A stretch of 64,000 nucleotides of DNA, taken from NCBI RefSeq assembly GCF_003628305.1, contig NZ_RBZM01000011.1:62001-126000 (forward strand), read 5' to 3'. A program made the translations under genes and the position numbers. Shown here piece after piece: positions 17,604 through 25,369 of the stretch. Position 1 is the first letter of the stretch. Each line of letters starts with the position of its first letter. Origin of the DNA: Cohnella endophytica (GTDB taxonomy: Bacteria > Bacillota > Bacilli > Paenibacillales > Paenibacillaceae). Under the pieces are notes generated by a model, which made no database searches, had not been told where the DNA came from, and saw only the letters and a list, made by a program, of their open reading frames with translations.

Positions 17604-17768
17604 ACCCCCGACCCTACTGGAAGATACTCCCTCGCAGGAATCACCTAAAACTGCTTAGACTTGTAGTCCTTTCCTCCGTGTTCGCCGCCTAATTATTTGG
17701 TAGGAATTTGTCTATTGTTGTTTAATAAAGAGAATGCCCCCGGCTCTTTGGCGAGGGAATTCGGGAGT
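17604..17768 (-). ncRNA. Structured leader RNA candidate upstream of the 15-gene glycan operon
   Basis: Between the flagellar terminator and the operon, the minus-strand RNA can close two long-range helices. ACUCCCGA (17768-17761) pairs with UCGGGGGU (17611-17604) with one G-U. UCCCUCGC (17758-17751) pairs perfectly with GCGAGGGA (17635-17628). The 115 bases inside hold further hairpins: AAAGAG/CUCUUU (17749-17744 with 17732-17727) around a G-rich loop, and GACU/AGUC (17668-17665 with 17661-17658). This is the form of a riboswitch-sized multi-branched RNA. Leader RNAs promoting read-through of long polysaccharide operons (EAR) are known in Bacillales; identity with that family is not shown here. 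Confidence 0.5.
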
Positions 17769-17811
17769 CGCTCAGGTGCAAGAAAATATTACGATAACTT
17801 TTATCCAAACT

Positions 17812-17850
17812 AACAAAAGACGGTTCTCAACATAATTGAGAATCCGTCTT
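17812..17850 (-). terminator. Intrinsic terminator after the TPR-glycosyltransferase
   Basis: Minus-strand hairpin AGACGGATTCTCAA / TTGAGAACCGTCT with one bulge and loop TTATG, followed by TTTTGTT. It lies 34 bases past the stop at 17884 and separates the flagellar block from the glycan operon. Confidence 0.8.
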
Positions 17851-17883
17851 CTTAGAATCCGTTTTATTATGATAGCCCTAATG

Positions 17884-19812
17884 TCATTCAGATGTAATCC
17901 GGGATATTAATTGCCTATACTGAGGAAAATACTCAAAGCCTTGTTTCCAATAAGTTTCAGTTGTTCCCTCATCCGTACATTTCGCGCTTAGTGTTGAGTA
18001 ATATTGTACCTTACCTGACTCGAGCTCTATCGCTGCTTGAAGGAATCCAATCCCTTCTTCGGCTTCTCCTTGATTGAAGTGAAAATGAGCAAGATTCTCG
18101 TACCCTTGTGCGTTCAACTTGCCTTCCTGCAAGAGAATGGAATAATAATCGGTCGCAAGCTCCAAATGATGATGGTCGTAATAATAATTGGCCAGCATAT
18201 TGATTAGATTTGCGCTGGATATTCGCTTCATAAGAATGTCATAGACCTCGTAGATCTGATACCGATACAATTCCACCAACAAATCGTATAACAATATCTC
18301 TTGAGCCGCTGATGGCGTAATGATGGATTTATCACCTTGAATAGAAGTATTGATGAACGAATGAAGAAATTGTACTGCTTGAACCTCCGTATTCGCTGGC
18401 AAATACTCCGTATCATTCCATAGTAATGCGGCTAGTAATTCGGGCATTACATGATCAACATGAACGATGTCCGGCGAATTCACCCGATATTGATCGAACA
18501 GCGATCTATCTCTTTTCAATATCGCATATCGTAGATGGCTGTGCGTCCCTATATCATGGCCTGCCGAAACCATTGCTGATAAATAATGCTCAGATAACCC
18601 ATGATCAGCTAATTTAAGAGAAGCACACAATAGTAAAAATAGATCTTGATTCGTTTGCTTTGGGTATAGTTTATTCATCAGGGAGACGATCGACTGCGTA
18701 CTCTCCGATTGTGAGAGAAGCGTAACTAATCGATATAAAGTGTAAAAATGATTCGGTCTTTCATTTAATATTTTTGACAAGTAAAATACAGATTGGTGGA
18801 TATCTTGCTTTCTATAATAATACTCCACAAGGTTCTGATAAGGAAAAACACCGCCGTAGTCGGGGCTGATCAACCAGTATTCTTCGTCTCCGTTAGAGCC
18901 GTTCTCGGCTATTCGTATAGCTTTTTCACTTTCAATTCTGCCCTTATCATAGAACCCTAGTTCGTTAAGTACCAGAGCCTTAATCGTGTGATATTCAGGA
19001 TATCGACTCCATCTGGATAGATGCTTCTCTATGTGATTATATGCTTCTTGCAGCATATTTAGCGCTATATAACAATCAATTAACCCGATCAAGCATCGCT
19101 TATAATAACTGAGTTCCGGATTGAGGTTAGAGAAAGCTTTCTCATAGCATTCAATAGCTTTTTGATATTCCTTGATCACTTTGTATTCGTTACCGAGCGT
19201 ATAATAGTCGTACTGTTTCATTTTTCCGGACTCTTTAAGCTTCTCGAAGATTTCCAAATTTCGCTTGGATTTGTTCTTCTCTTGAAGAACCTCAGGCGTA
19301 TAACCTGAATGATAAATACGCAGATCATATTTGTACAATGGTAATTTCCCCGAATCGCAAGTTAGTTGCTCATGGATCGGTCTATGAAAATATATCCCTT
19401 TATTGGCCGGGAATATTCTTGCGACTTCGGCTTCAAGAACATTGCCGGACTCACCTGTTAGACTCAGTACAGGCACGGATAACGCGAATTTCTTCCTTGT
19501 GTTTAGCGACGATAAGAACGGACGCAACGCTACTCCATCGCTACGTTCAATATACTCATCCGCATCCAGAACAAGTATCCACTTTGAGGTCGCTCTGCGG
19601 ATCGCCTCATTGCGAGCAGCCGCGAAATCTTTAACCCACTCGAAATCAAATATGTGATTCGTATATTGCGCGGCAATCTCTTTTGTTCTATCCGTTGAAC
19701 CCGTATCTATAATAATGATCTCGTCAACAAAATCGCGAACGCTATCCAAACAGCGAGAGAGCACCCTTTCTTCATTCTTCACGATCATACAAAGAGATAA
19801 TAACTTGTCCAT
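17884..19812 (-). CDS. Family 2 glycosyltransferase with TPR region, probable flagellin glycosyltransferase
   Basis: About 642 residues. The N-terminal 240 residues are a GT2 domain of the type that begins LLSLCMIVKNEERVLSRCL, with IDTGSTD and LVLDADEYI. The rest is helical with TPR-like repeats (for example YYTLGNEYKVIKEYQKAIECYEKAF). ATG 19812 follows AGGAGGG, and the reading to 19836 is rejected. It is separated from fliT by a terminator, so it may rely on read-through or an unseen promoter. Its place at the end of the hag-fliD-fliS-fliT set, with a similar gene right after hag, makes flagellin or cap-protein glycosylation the likely role (inference). Confidence 0.82.
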   Translation of the reverse strand: MDKLLSLCMIVKNEERVLSRCLDSVRDFVDEIIIIDTGSTDRTKEIAAQYTNHIFDFEWVKDFAAARNEAIRRATSKWILVLDADEYIERSDGVALRPFLSSLNTRKKFALSVPVLSLTGESGNVLEAEVARIFPANKGIYFHRPIHEQLTCDSGKLPLYKYDLRIYHSGYTPEVLQEKNKSKRNLEIFEKLKESGKMKQYDYYTLGNEYKVIKEYQKAIECYEKAFSNLNPELSYYKRCLIGLIDCYIALNMLQEAYNHIEKHLSRWSRYPEYHTIKALVLNELGFYDKGRIESEKAIRIAENGSNGDEEYWLISPDYGGVFPYQNLVEYYYRKQDIHQSVFYLSKILNERPNHFYTLYRLVTLLSQSESTQSIVSLMNKLYPKQTNQDLFLLLCASLKLADHGLSEHYLSAMVSAGHDIGTHSHLRYAILKRDRSLFDQYRVNSPDIVHVDHVMPELLAALLWNDTEYLPANTEVQAVQFLHSFINTSIQGDKSIITPSAAQEILLYDLLVELYRYQIYEVYDILMKRISSANLINMLANYYYDHHHLELATDYYSILLQEGKLNAQGYENLAHFHFNQGEAEEGIGFLQAAIELESGKVQYYSTLSAKCTDEGTTETYWKQGFEYFPQYRQLISRITSE

Positions 19813-19846
19813 GTAACCCTCCTGATGCCAGATCATTCATAGGCGA

Positions 19847-19878
19847 TAAAAAAAACGAGTTGAAGTCTCCTTCAACTC
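19847..19878 (-). terminator. Intrinsic terminator after fliT
   Basis: Minus-strand perfect stem GAGTTGAA / TTCAACTC with a six-base loop, then CG and a run of T residues. It closes the flaG-fliD-fliS-fliT unit 6 bases past the fliT stop. Confidence 0.85.
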
Positions 19879-19883
19879 TTCCT

Positions 19884-20222
19884 TTATTTTTTCTTATCGA
19901 AAAAGGCACTGTCCGCCGCATAGGCTTTATCGTAAACGTTATGATGCATTTTGCTTTGTTGAATTTTTTGCAATTCATGACTTGCTTCGTTTTTCAATTG
20001 ATTCATTCGGTTAAGGATCATATTATCTAGTTGTAACACCGCTTGAATCCTTTGTTTTTGAACTAGAGTAAGGGATGAAGGCAATTGTTTCGAGTCGGAA
20101 ATTTCGGCTACAAGTTGCTCCCGTTCCTCGATAAATGCCATGACTTCTTCGTGTTGTACTTGATCGAGGCCGGAAACGAATTGATCCGTTAATTGCTCCA
20201 AGCGAATGATAACATCATCCAT
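19884..20222 (-). CDS. fliT: Flagellar chaperone FliT-like protein
   Basis: 112 residues, all-helical in appearance, with a glutamate/glutamine-rich coiled N-terminal half (RLEQLTDQFVSGLDQ, then VMAFIEEREQLVAEI) as in FliT-type secretion chaperones of the filament cap protein FliD. The name rests mainly on position: it overlaps the end of fliS by 8 bases, exactly as in Bacillus. The C-terminus is basic and not conserved. Confidence 0.8.
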   Translation of the reverse strand: MDDVIIRLEQLTDQFVSGLDQVQHEEVMAFIEEREQLVAEISDSKQLPSSLTLVQKQRIQAVLQLDNMILNRMNQLKNEASHELQKIQQSKMHHNVYDKAYAADSAFFDKKK

Positions 20223-20610
20223 GAGTTCCGCTCACGGTCTCTTTCGCAGGAGATTTAGCAGCCTCGATCCAGACCTCTTTCAATTGTATCAAATGATTGA
20301 GCACTTCTTCTACCTGAATTGCATCCCTCTTGATATTTCCTTGAATCAAACGATAATTAAAATACTCGTAGATCCGATGTAGCTCCTGCGAGATCTCATA
20401 CTGGCTATCTAATGATCCCCTGAACTCGTTAATGATGCTCTGTGCTTTAAACAGACTCCTACTAGCCCCGGAATAATCCTTATCTTCTAAACATTTAATG
20501 CCTTGCCTGCAAAATCGAATTGCCCCATCGTAAAGCATAATCAACAGCTTGGAAGGAGTGGCCGTTTGAACTGCGGTTTCCAAATATTTGTCCGGTCTCG
20601 CTTGAAGCAT
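20215..20610 (-). CDS. fliS: Flagellin export chaperone FliS
   Basis: About 131 residues, standard length. The family signature YLETAVQTATPSKLLIMLYDGAIRFC is present near the N-terminus, and the C-terminus is polar. FliS binds the flagellin C-terminus in the cytoplasm and prevents premature polymerisation. ATG 20610 has GGGGGC at a workable distance; an ATG five codons upstream (20625) lacks a site. Lies between fliD and fliT. Confidence 0.95.
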   Translation of the reverse strand: MLQARPDKYLETAVQTATPSKLLIMLYDGAIRFCRQGIKCLEDKDYSGASRSLFKAQSIINEFRGSLDSQYEISQELHRIYEYFNYRLIQGNIKRDAIQVEEVLNHLIQLKEVWIEAAKSPAKETVSGTHG

Positions 20611-20631
20611 GTAAGAGGCCCCCATTCATTC

Positions 20632-22182
20632 CTATGAGCTTGATCCGAATAACGAAGTAGATTGCGAGCTAAACTTGCTCATCGCTTTTTCCATATCCCC
20701 GAATTGTCTGTAATATCGGTTCTCGATGATCGTTAACCTCGCGGTCTGATCATTAATTTTATCCGTGAGTCCTTTGATGCCCTTCCCTAACACGCTTTCC
20801 GTTTTCAACGTGTCCGTAAGCGAAGTCGAATACGCGTTAGTACCCGCTCTTTCGCTCATCGCATCAAGTGCGGTTTTGAAATTTCCGTACAATCGTTGAA
20901 AAATACCGACATTCTCTGTTTCGGGAAGAATTTTCTTGCCAGGATTATTCGGATCGGAAACCGGATCCGGATTCGAGGTAAATAGCGCCATAACCGCTTT
21001 GGGATCTTTCTCGAGTGCTTCTCTTAATTTGTTTTCGTCTTTCAGGTAAAGTTTACCACCTTCATAATAAGGACCGGTTTCCAACCCGATATTGGTCATC
21101 TGTTTAATGCTGCTGCCCGTATTCACCTTGGTCATTAGACTCATACGCATATCGGAAATCGTCTTCGTTAAGATGGTGTCGTTCGCAAGAAGGCCGCTTT
21201 TAGCCTTGGCTTCCCATTGCGTGATCTCGGATTCCTTCATCGCACTGCGTTGATCATCCGTTAAAGGCGCATACTTCCGATAGCGAGTCTCTCCGACTTT
21301 GTCCTGCAACATTTTGAGCAATTCGTTATAATCGTTAATAAAACTCTTGATATCGTCGACGATCTTATCAACGTTCTTACTGGTTGTAATGACCGTGGAG
21401 GATGAACTTACACCTTGTAAAGTAATCTCTACACCATTAAGTGAAAACGAATTGCTGGAACGAGTTGTATCTACACCATTAATAGATAACGAAGCATCTT
21501 TTCCTTTAGCCAGCGGATTATTCGCAACACCCAATACAGAACTAAGGAAATTATCGGTATCTTCAATTGTAATTGATGCACTACCGCCGGTGTCTTTCGA
21601 TGTCATAATCACTTTGCCGGTTCCTTCGTCATAGAAAGCTTGAACGTTTGTTTTGCCGTTGATCTGGGATAATACATCGTTAACTGACATTTTTGAAGGA
21701 TCGACAGTAACTTGCGCTCCATTAATTTTAAATGTGTATGTGCTTGCCGGTATAACCTTATTTTTCAGCGTGTCTTCATCTGCAATCGCTTTACTCGTGT
21801 CGATCGCGATCTTTGCAGGAGGGACTGACGTGTCGGACGCTCGAATGTCGCTACCTACGTTATTTGCGGATTCCGCAAGACTCTTCACTTTAATGGTTGT
21901 CGTACCTGCCACCGCACTTGTAGTACCTTTAGCGGAGACGATATTACCTTCTCCGGCCACTTCCGTTTTCACTTGGGAGAACTCGCTCTGAGTATTATAA
22001 TTAAACAATTTATTGTTGCGGAATGCCGCTATCTTGGCATTGATTCCTCGATATTCTTCTCTTTGCCATTCCAGCACTTGTTTCTTCTGCCCTAATTGGT
22101 CAATCGGAATCCGCTTAGCCTTCATCATTTCCTTGACCATGGCGTCGATGTCCATGCCGGAAGAAAATCCGCTGATTCTCAT
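20632..22182 (-). CDS. fliD: Flagellar filament cap protein FliD
   Basis: 516 residues. The N-terminus MRISGFSSGMDIDAMVKEMM, followed by KRIPIDQLGQKK, is the conserved FliD N-domain. The central part carries two hook-associated repeats (STVITTSKNVDKIVDDIKSF and neighbours). The C-terminus ends in a heptad-rich coiled coil (RLTIIENRYYRQFGDMEKAM) typical of the cap protein. ATG 22182 follows GGAGGGA. It caps the growing filament and folds exported flagellin at the tip. Followed after 21 bases by fliS. Confidence 0.96.
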   Translation of the reverse strand: MRISGFSSGMDIDAMVKEMMKAKRIPIDQLGQKKQVLEWQREEYRGINAKIAAFRNNKLFNYNTQSEFSQVKTEVAGEGNIVSAKGTTSAVAGTTTIKVKSLAESANNVGSDIRASDTSVPPAKIAIDTSKAIADEDTLKNKVIPASTYTFKINGAQVTVDPSKMSVNDVLSQINGKTNVQAFYDEGTGKVIMTSKDTGGSASITIEDTDNFLSSVLGVANNPLAKGKDASLSINGVDTTRSSNSFSLNGVEITLQGVSSSSTVITTSKNVDKIVDDIKSFINDYNELLKMLQDKVGETRYRKYAPLTDDQRSAMKESEITQWEAKAKSGLLANDTILTKTISDMRMSLMTKVNTGSSIKQMTNIGLETGPYYEGGKLYLKDENKLREALEKDPKAVMALFTSNPDPVSDPNNPGKKILPETENVGIFQRLYGNFKTALDAMSERAGTNAYSTSLTDTLKTESVLGKGIKGLTDKINDQTARLTIIENRYYRQFGDMEKAMSKFSSQSTSLFGSSS

Positions 22183-22194
22183 TTAAATCCCTCC

Positions 22195-22563
22195 TTATCT
22201 ACGCTCGTCTACTAATAATCCAGCCATTTTCCACATCTTCGCGACGAAATCGAGCGTTTTCTCCGGTGGGATCTCGCGAATGACTTCCCCGGTATCCTTA
22301 TTCAACACTTTGACCATAATCTCTTTGGTCTTATTATGGACGGAGAATTCAAGCGAAGTATTCGGACCTTGCATATTCTTGATCGCCCGATCGATTGCCT
22401 TGACAAGTTGGTGATCGCTAATCGTCACATCGCCTTGCAGTTCAGCCTGTTTAATCACTTCGATGCTCTTAGGAATGCTGGGGGCCGAATGTTCAACTTT
22501 CAATGAATCGGAGGGATAGTTCACCCTGATCGGTTCTATCTTTGCTATTCTATCGAGTTCCAT
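22195..22563 (-). CDS. flaG: Flagellar protein FlaG
   Basis: 122 residues from ATG 22563, which follows GGAG at about 9 bases. The C-terminal motif TGEVIREIPPEKTLDFVAKM is diagnostic of FlaG. FlaG proteins influence filament length and usually precede fliD, as here, with a 12-base gap. The reading frame extends upstream to 22713, but that part overlaps the glycosyltransferase gene and carries no family similarity. Confidence 0.93.
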   Translation of the reverse strand: MELDRIAKIEPIRVNYPSDSLKVEHSAPSIPKSIEVIKQAELQGDVTISDHQLVKAIDRAIKNMQGPNTSLEFSVHNKTKEIMVKVLNKDTGEVIREIPPEKTLDFVAKMWKMAGLLVDERR

Positions 22564-22633
22564 TCTCTCACGCTCCAATATTAAGCTATTACCATATTTA
22601 TCGGAAACTATCGAGCAAAAATGTAGAGAAAAT

Positions 22634-23704
22634 CTATAGCGAAAGTAGTTGCAATCGCGATAATGCCGGCTGATAGTCATACTCCGCAGACTTGCGGTAA
22701 CAAGCCTCCGCACTCTTAATATTGCCGACTACTTCGTAATACGTTCCGAGGTTATAATAAGCTACAAAACTCCCTGTTCCGATGACGCTATCGTATTTTT
22801 CCGTTTCGCCAATTTCAATGCACTTTAAGTAGGATTCTTCTATTTTGTTTAGCAAATGTGCGTTTTTCGCAACATCGCTAAGTATATATTCTAAATAAAA
22901 CACGCCGCACGCGAAATGATAATCCGGATAGTCATGAATAAACTGCTGTTTCTCCTGTATGACTTCTATTCCCTCTTCATATAACCCACCGGCAACAATG
23001 TTATAAATATAATCCACAATTAAGTTAGGGGCATATATTTCTCTTCTCGAAATTAATCGATATGCTTTTTTATATAGCGAGTTAGCCTCTGCAAAGTTGC
23101 CAAGGCCATTATATTCTTTAGCCAGCTGGTATAAATAGTAGGAAGAATTCGGGTGATCCCGCAGTTCCATTTGCAAGATTGGTATATTACGATCCGATTT
23201 TTTGATTTCGAAATATCCGTCATGCTGAACTTCTACATCTATTTTCACTCTCGGCAAATCCGAGTCGATCTGTTCGTGAATCCTGCCACTATACTTAATC
23301 CCTGCCGGGAATAACCTAGACGTATAGCTATTCTCGTAGCTTTCGCCATCTTTATGCATTACTTTATTGACTTTCTTTATTCTCCCAATCTCAACGTCTT
23401 TTCTGTTAATGAATGTCCGAATAGCGAGTGCGCAATCGTTCGAAATATATTCATCCGCATCAAGCGTAAGATTCCAATCGCTTGTCGAATGGCTTAACGC
23501 GAAGTTCCTCGCATCCGCAAAGCTTTGTGTCCATGTAAAGTCGTATACCTTAGCCCTGTAGCTTAGGGCAATTTCCTTCGAATTATCGCTGGATCCGGTG
23601 TCTACTACAATCATTTCGTCAACGATATCATGCACACTTTCCAGGCACCGCTTCAACTTGTCCGACTCGTTTAATACAATCATTACTAATGATATCGTCT
23701 TCAT
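22634..23704 (-). CDS. Family 2 glycosyltransferase with TPR-like tail, between hag and flaG
   Basis: About 356 residues. The GT2 domain starts ISLVMIVLNESDKLKRCL and shows VDTGSSD and LTLDADEYIS. The C-terminal 150 residues have TPR-like helices (YYLYQLAKEYNGLGNFAEA, YNLGTYYEVVGNIKSAEAC). It is the same class as the gene at 17884-19812, but with a shorter tail. Start ATG 23704 or the adjacent 23707, both behind AAGAGG. It lies directly after the hag terminator and before flaG, a position where flagellin glycosyltransferases are found in several Firmicutes. That function is inferred from place and class. Confidence 0.82.
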   Translation of the reverse strand: MKTISLVMIVLNESDKLKRCLESVHDIVDEMIVVDTGSSDNSKEIALSYRAKVYDFTWTQSFADARNFALSHSTSDWNLTLDADEYISNDCALAIRTFINRKDVEIGRIKKVNKVMHKDGESYENSYTSRLFPAGIKYSGRIHEQIDSDLPRVKIDVEVQHDGYFEIKKSDRNIPILQMELRDHPNSSYYLYQLAKEYNGLGNFAEANSLYKKAYRLISRREIYAPNLIVDYIYNIVAGGLYEEGIEVIQEKQQFIHDYPDYHFACGVFYLEYILSDVAKNAHLLNKIEESYLKCIEIGETEKYDSVIGTGSFVAYYNLGTYYEVVGNIKSAEACYRKSAEYDYQPALSRLQLLSL

Positions 23705-23734
23705 CATGAGCATCCTCTTAAACTATTATGATAA

Positions 23735-23766
23735 TGAAAAGAGGCCTTAGAATATCTAAGGCCTCT
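23735..23766 (-). terminator. Intrinsic terminator of hag
   Basis: Perfect 12-bp stem AGAGGCCTTAGA / TCTAAGGCCTCT with a three-base loop and TTTTC after it, 14 bases past the hag stop. A strong terminator fits a heavily transcribed flagellin gene and would limit read-through into the glycosyltransferase, flaG and fliD. Confidence 0.9.
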
Positions 23767-23779
23767 AGTGAAGAACAGA

Positions 23780-24544
23780 TTAACGAAGCAATTGCAGAAC
23801 GCCTTGCGGATTTTGGTTTGCTTGCGCAAGCATTGCTTGGGAAGCTTGAAGGAGAATGTTGTTTTTGCTGAGGTTAACCATTTCCTTCGCCATGTCCGTG
23901 TCGCGGATACGGGATTCAGCAGCTTGCAAGTTCTCGGACGTAGCGCCCAAGTTGTTAACCGTATGCTCCAAACGGTTTTGCATAGCACCCAGATCAGCAC
24001 GAGCGGAAGAAATCGTGTCGATGTTGCTGGAGACTCCTGCAAGAGTAGTTCCTACAGTAAGCGTAGTAGGAAGAGTGATGCTCAACGAATCCGAAGCTTC
24101 GTGACCCGTTTGAATTGTAACCGAACCAGAAGTAGCAAACAAGCTGATATCATTGAACTTCGTGTTCGTTTGGATACGAGCAATCTCAGACGTCAATGCA
24201 TTCAATTCTTTATCAATGTTAGCTTTGTCCGTCGAGTTGTACGTTCCGTTTGCTTTTTGAACATGCAGTTCTTTCATACGAACGAGCATATCGGAGATTT
24301 CAGTCATTGCGCCCTCAGCAGTTTGTACGAGGGAGATACCGTCTTGCGCGTTGCGTTGAGCTTGATCCAAACCGCGGATTTGTCCACGCATTTTTTCGGA
24401 GATGGACAGACCAGCAGCATCGTCAGCCGCACGGTTGATGCGAAGACCGGAAGACAATTTCTCCATGCTTTTGCCGGAGTTCAGAACGTTGTTGCCCATT
24501 GCGCGGTGCGCGTTCATTGCGTTAAGATTGTGATTGATAATCAT
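23780..24544 (-). CDS. hag: Flagellin
   Basis: 254 residues, a short flagellin. The N-terminal D0/D1 part (MIINHNLNAMNAHR, LSSGLRINRAADDAAGLSIS) and the C-terminal D1/D0 part (ESRIRDTDMAKEMVNLSK, then NQNPQGVLQLLR) are fully conserved. The variable centre (about residues 140-185) is only a small Ser/Thr-rich stretch, where O-glycans would be expected if glycosylated. ATG 24544 follows GGAGG; an in-frame ATG at 24583 is within the leader hairpin and is not used. It is preceded by csrA and fliW, the post-transcriptional regulators of hag, and by a SigD promoter and CsrA-type leader hairpin. Confidence 0.97.
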   Translation of the reverse strand: MIINHNLNAMNAHRAMGNNVLNSGKSMEKLSSGLRINRAADDAAGLSISEKMRGQIRGLDQAQRNAQDGISLVQTAEGAMTEISDMLVRMKELHVQKANGTYNSTDKANIDKELNALTSEIARIQTNTKFNDISLFATSGSVTIQTGHEASDSLSITLPTTLTVGTTLAGVSSNIDTISSARADLGAMQNRLEHTVNNLGATSENLQAAESRIRDTDMAKEMVNLSKNNILLQASQAMLAQANQNPQGVLQLLR

Positions 24545-24550
24545 TGTGTA

Positions 24551-24590
24551 TTTCCTCCCTGAAATTTGGTTTTCCACATCCATGTGGAAA
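24551..24590 (-). promoter_or_regulatory. CsrA-binding leader of hag: hairpin site plus Shine-Dalgarno site
   Basis: The minus-strand leader folds TTTCCACAT / ATGTGGAAA (9 bp) with GG of a GGA in the loop. ACATGGATGT agrees closely with the CsrA target RUACARGGAUGU. A second GGA-rich site, AGGGAGGAAA at 24560-24551, is the ribosome site itself. Two such sites, one covering the Shine-Dalgarno, is the arrangement known for CsrA repression of hag in Bacillus subtilis. Confidence 0.8.
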
Positions 24591-24609
24591 GGCTTATGCC
24601 CTAATACAT

Positions 24610-24637
24610 TTATCGGAGTAACTATCCGCTTTGTTTA
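24610..24637 (-). promoter_or_regulatory. SigD promoter of hag
   Basis: Minus strand TAAA (24637-24634), 16 bases, TCCGATAA (24617-24610), a close match to the flagellar sigma D consensus. A-rich tracts just upstream, at the end of csrA, look like an UP element. The flgM promoter has the same spacing and near-identical boxes. Confidence 0.8.
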
Positions 24638-24655
24638 TAGCATTTTTTTCATTTT

Positions 24656-24871
24656 TTAAAGTTTTTTTATTTTTTCGAGGAATGCTTTCGGACTGGCTGC
24701 CTCGCGATTGCTCTGTTCGATAGAATCTAATACTTCCTTGCGCAAAATGACGATTTCCGGCGGCGCGTTGATTCCGATCTTCACCTGGTCCCCATCAACC
24801 GCGGTAACGATGATTTCGATATTGTTGCCGATCAGGATGGATTGACCCGCTTTTCTGCTTAAGATGAGCAT
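24656..24871 (-). CDS. csrA: Carbon storage/translational regulator CsrA
   Basis: 71 residues starting [20 protein letters not shown], the canonical CsrA N-terminus with the RNA-binding arginine at position 6, then [11 protein letters not shown]. The extra C-terminal tail is typical of Bacillales CsrA, where FliW binds. It binds GGA hairpins in mRNA; the target here is the hag leader immediately downstream. ATG 24871 lies right at the fliW stop, so the two are co-translated, and the reading to 24961 is a shadow of fliW. Confidence 0.97.
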   Translation of the reverse strand: MLILSRKAGQSILIGNNIEIIVTAVDGDQVKIGINAPPEIVILRKEVLDSIEQSNREAASPKAFLEKIKKL

Positions 24872-24872
24872 T

Positions 24873-25298
24873 CTATTCACCGCTCTCCACTTTAATTTGG
24901 CTAATGAGCGGTTCCTTTGTCCCGAACGGACTGTTAGGGGGCAATATGCACTGGCGTCCAAGCTTGTTGTGAATATTAATGACTAATGGAGCCAACAAAT
25001 TCATTGTTGAACTCTCAAACGGCTCTTGTATCGTCATGATCGCCACGACCAGCACTTCATCCTGCTTCTCGATCTTCAAAGCTTGTTTATCATTCTCTTG
25101 GAGTTCGAAGCTGAACTCCGTGTTGAACGCGAACGGGTTAACGACCAGAAAACCGATATCTTCATGATCAACGCACTGTAAATATGCATATTGCTGATCT
25201 TCGATTATGCTTAATTCGAATTCGTGATATTCCGCGAACCCGAGTATACTGCCTTGGAAGTTAATTTTCGATCCTGAAAGTTGTTCAATCATAATCAA
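24873..25298 (-). CDS. fliW: Flagellar assembly factor FliW
   Basis: 141 residues. Conserved FliW features are [16 protein letters not shown] near the N-terminus, VVNPFAF and the [18 protein letters not shown] segment. FliW binds flagellin or, alternatively, CsrA, and so releases hag translation once flagellin is exported. The start is TTG 25298, with GGAGGG at 6 bases, or ATG 25292. Adjacent to csrA as in Bacillus. Confidence 0.95.
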   Translation of the reverse strand: MIMIEQLSGSKINFQGSILGFAEYHEFELSIIEDQQYAYLQCVDHEDIGFLVVNPFAFNTEFSFELQENDKQALKIEKQDEVLVVAIMTIQEPFESSTMNLLAPLVINIHNKLGRQCILPPNSPFGTKEPLISQIKVESGE

Positions 25299-25324
25299 CC
25301 AATCCCTCCTTGAAAAATGTAGAA

Positions 25325-25348
25325 ATGCTATAGCTTAAGCTATAGCAT
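25325..25348. repeat. 24-bp perfect palindrome between yviE and fliW
   Basis: ATGCTATAGCTT followed directly by its own reverse complement. In the transcript it would form a 10-11-bp hairpin 21 bases past the yviE stop and 27 bases before fliW. It has only a weak T stretch after it, so it may be an RNA-processing or partial-termination hairpin, or a protein-binding site. Confidence 0.6.
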
Positions 25349-25369
25349 CTTTGCCAATATCATTTGATT

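Noticed and set aside
17604-17768. c-di-AMP (ydaO) riboswitch identity for the leader
   Set aside because: Short stretches such as ACGGAGGAA and AGGTGATTCC recall it, but the conserved 3' block with CAGCTAAC is missing, so the leader is kept as an unassigned structured RNA.
23768-24562. 264-codon plus-strand frame opposite hag
   Set aside because: It mirrors the highly conserved flagellin gene and shows no ribosome site or recognisable domain.
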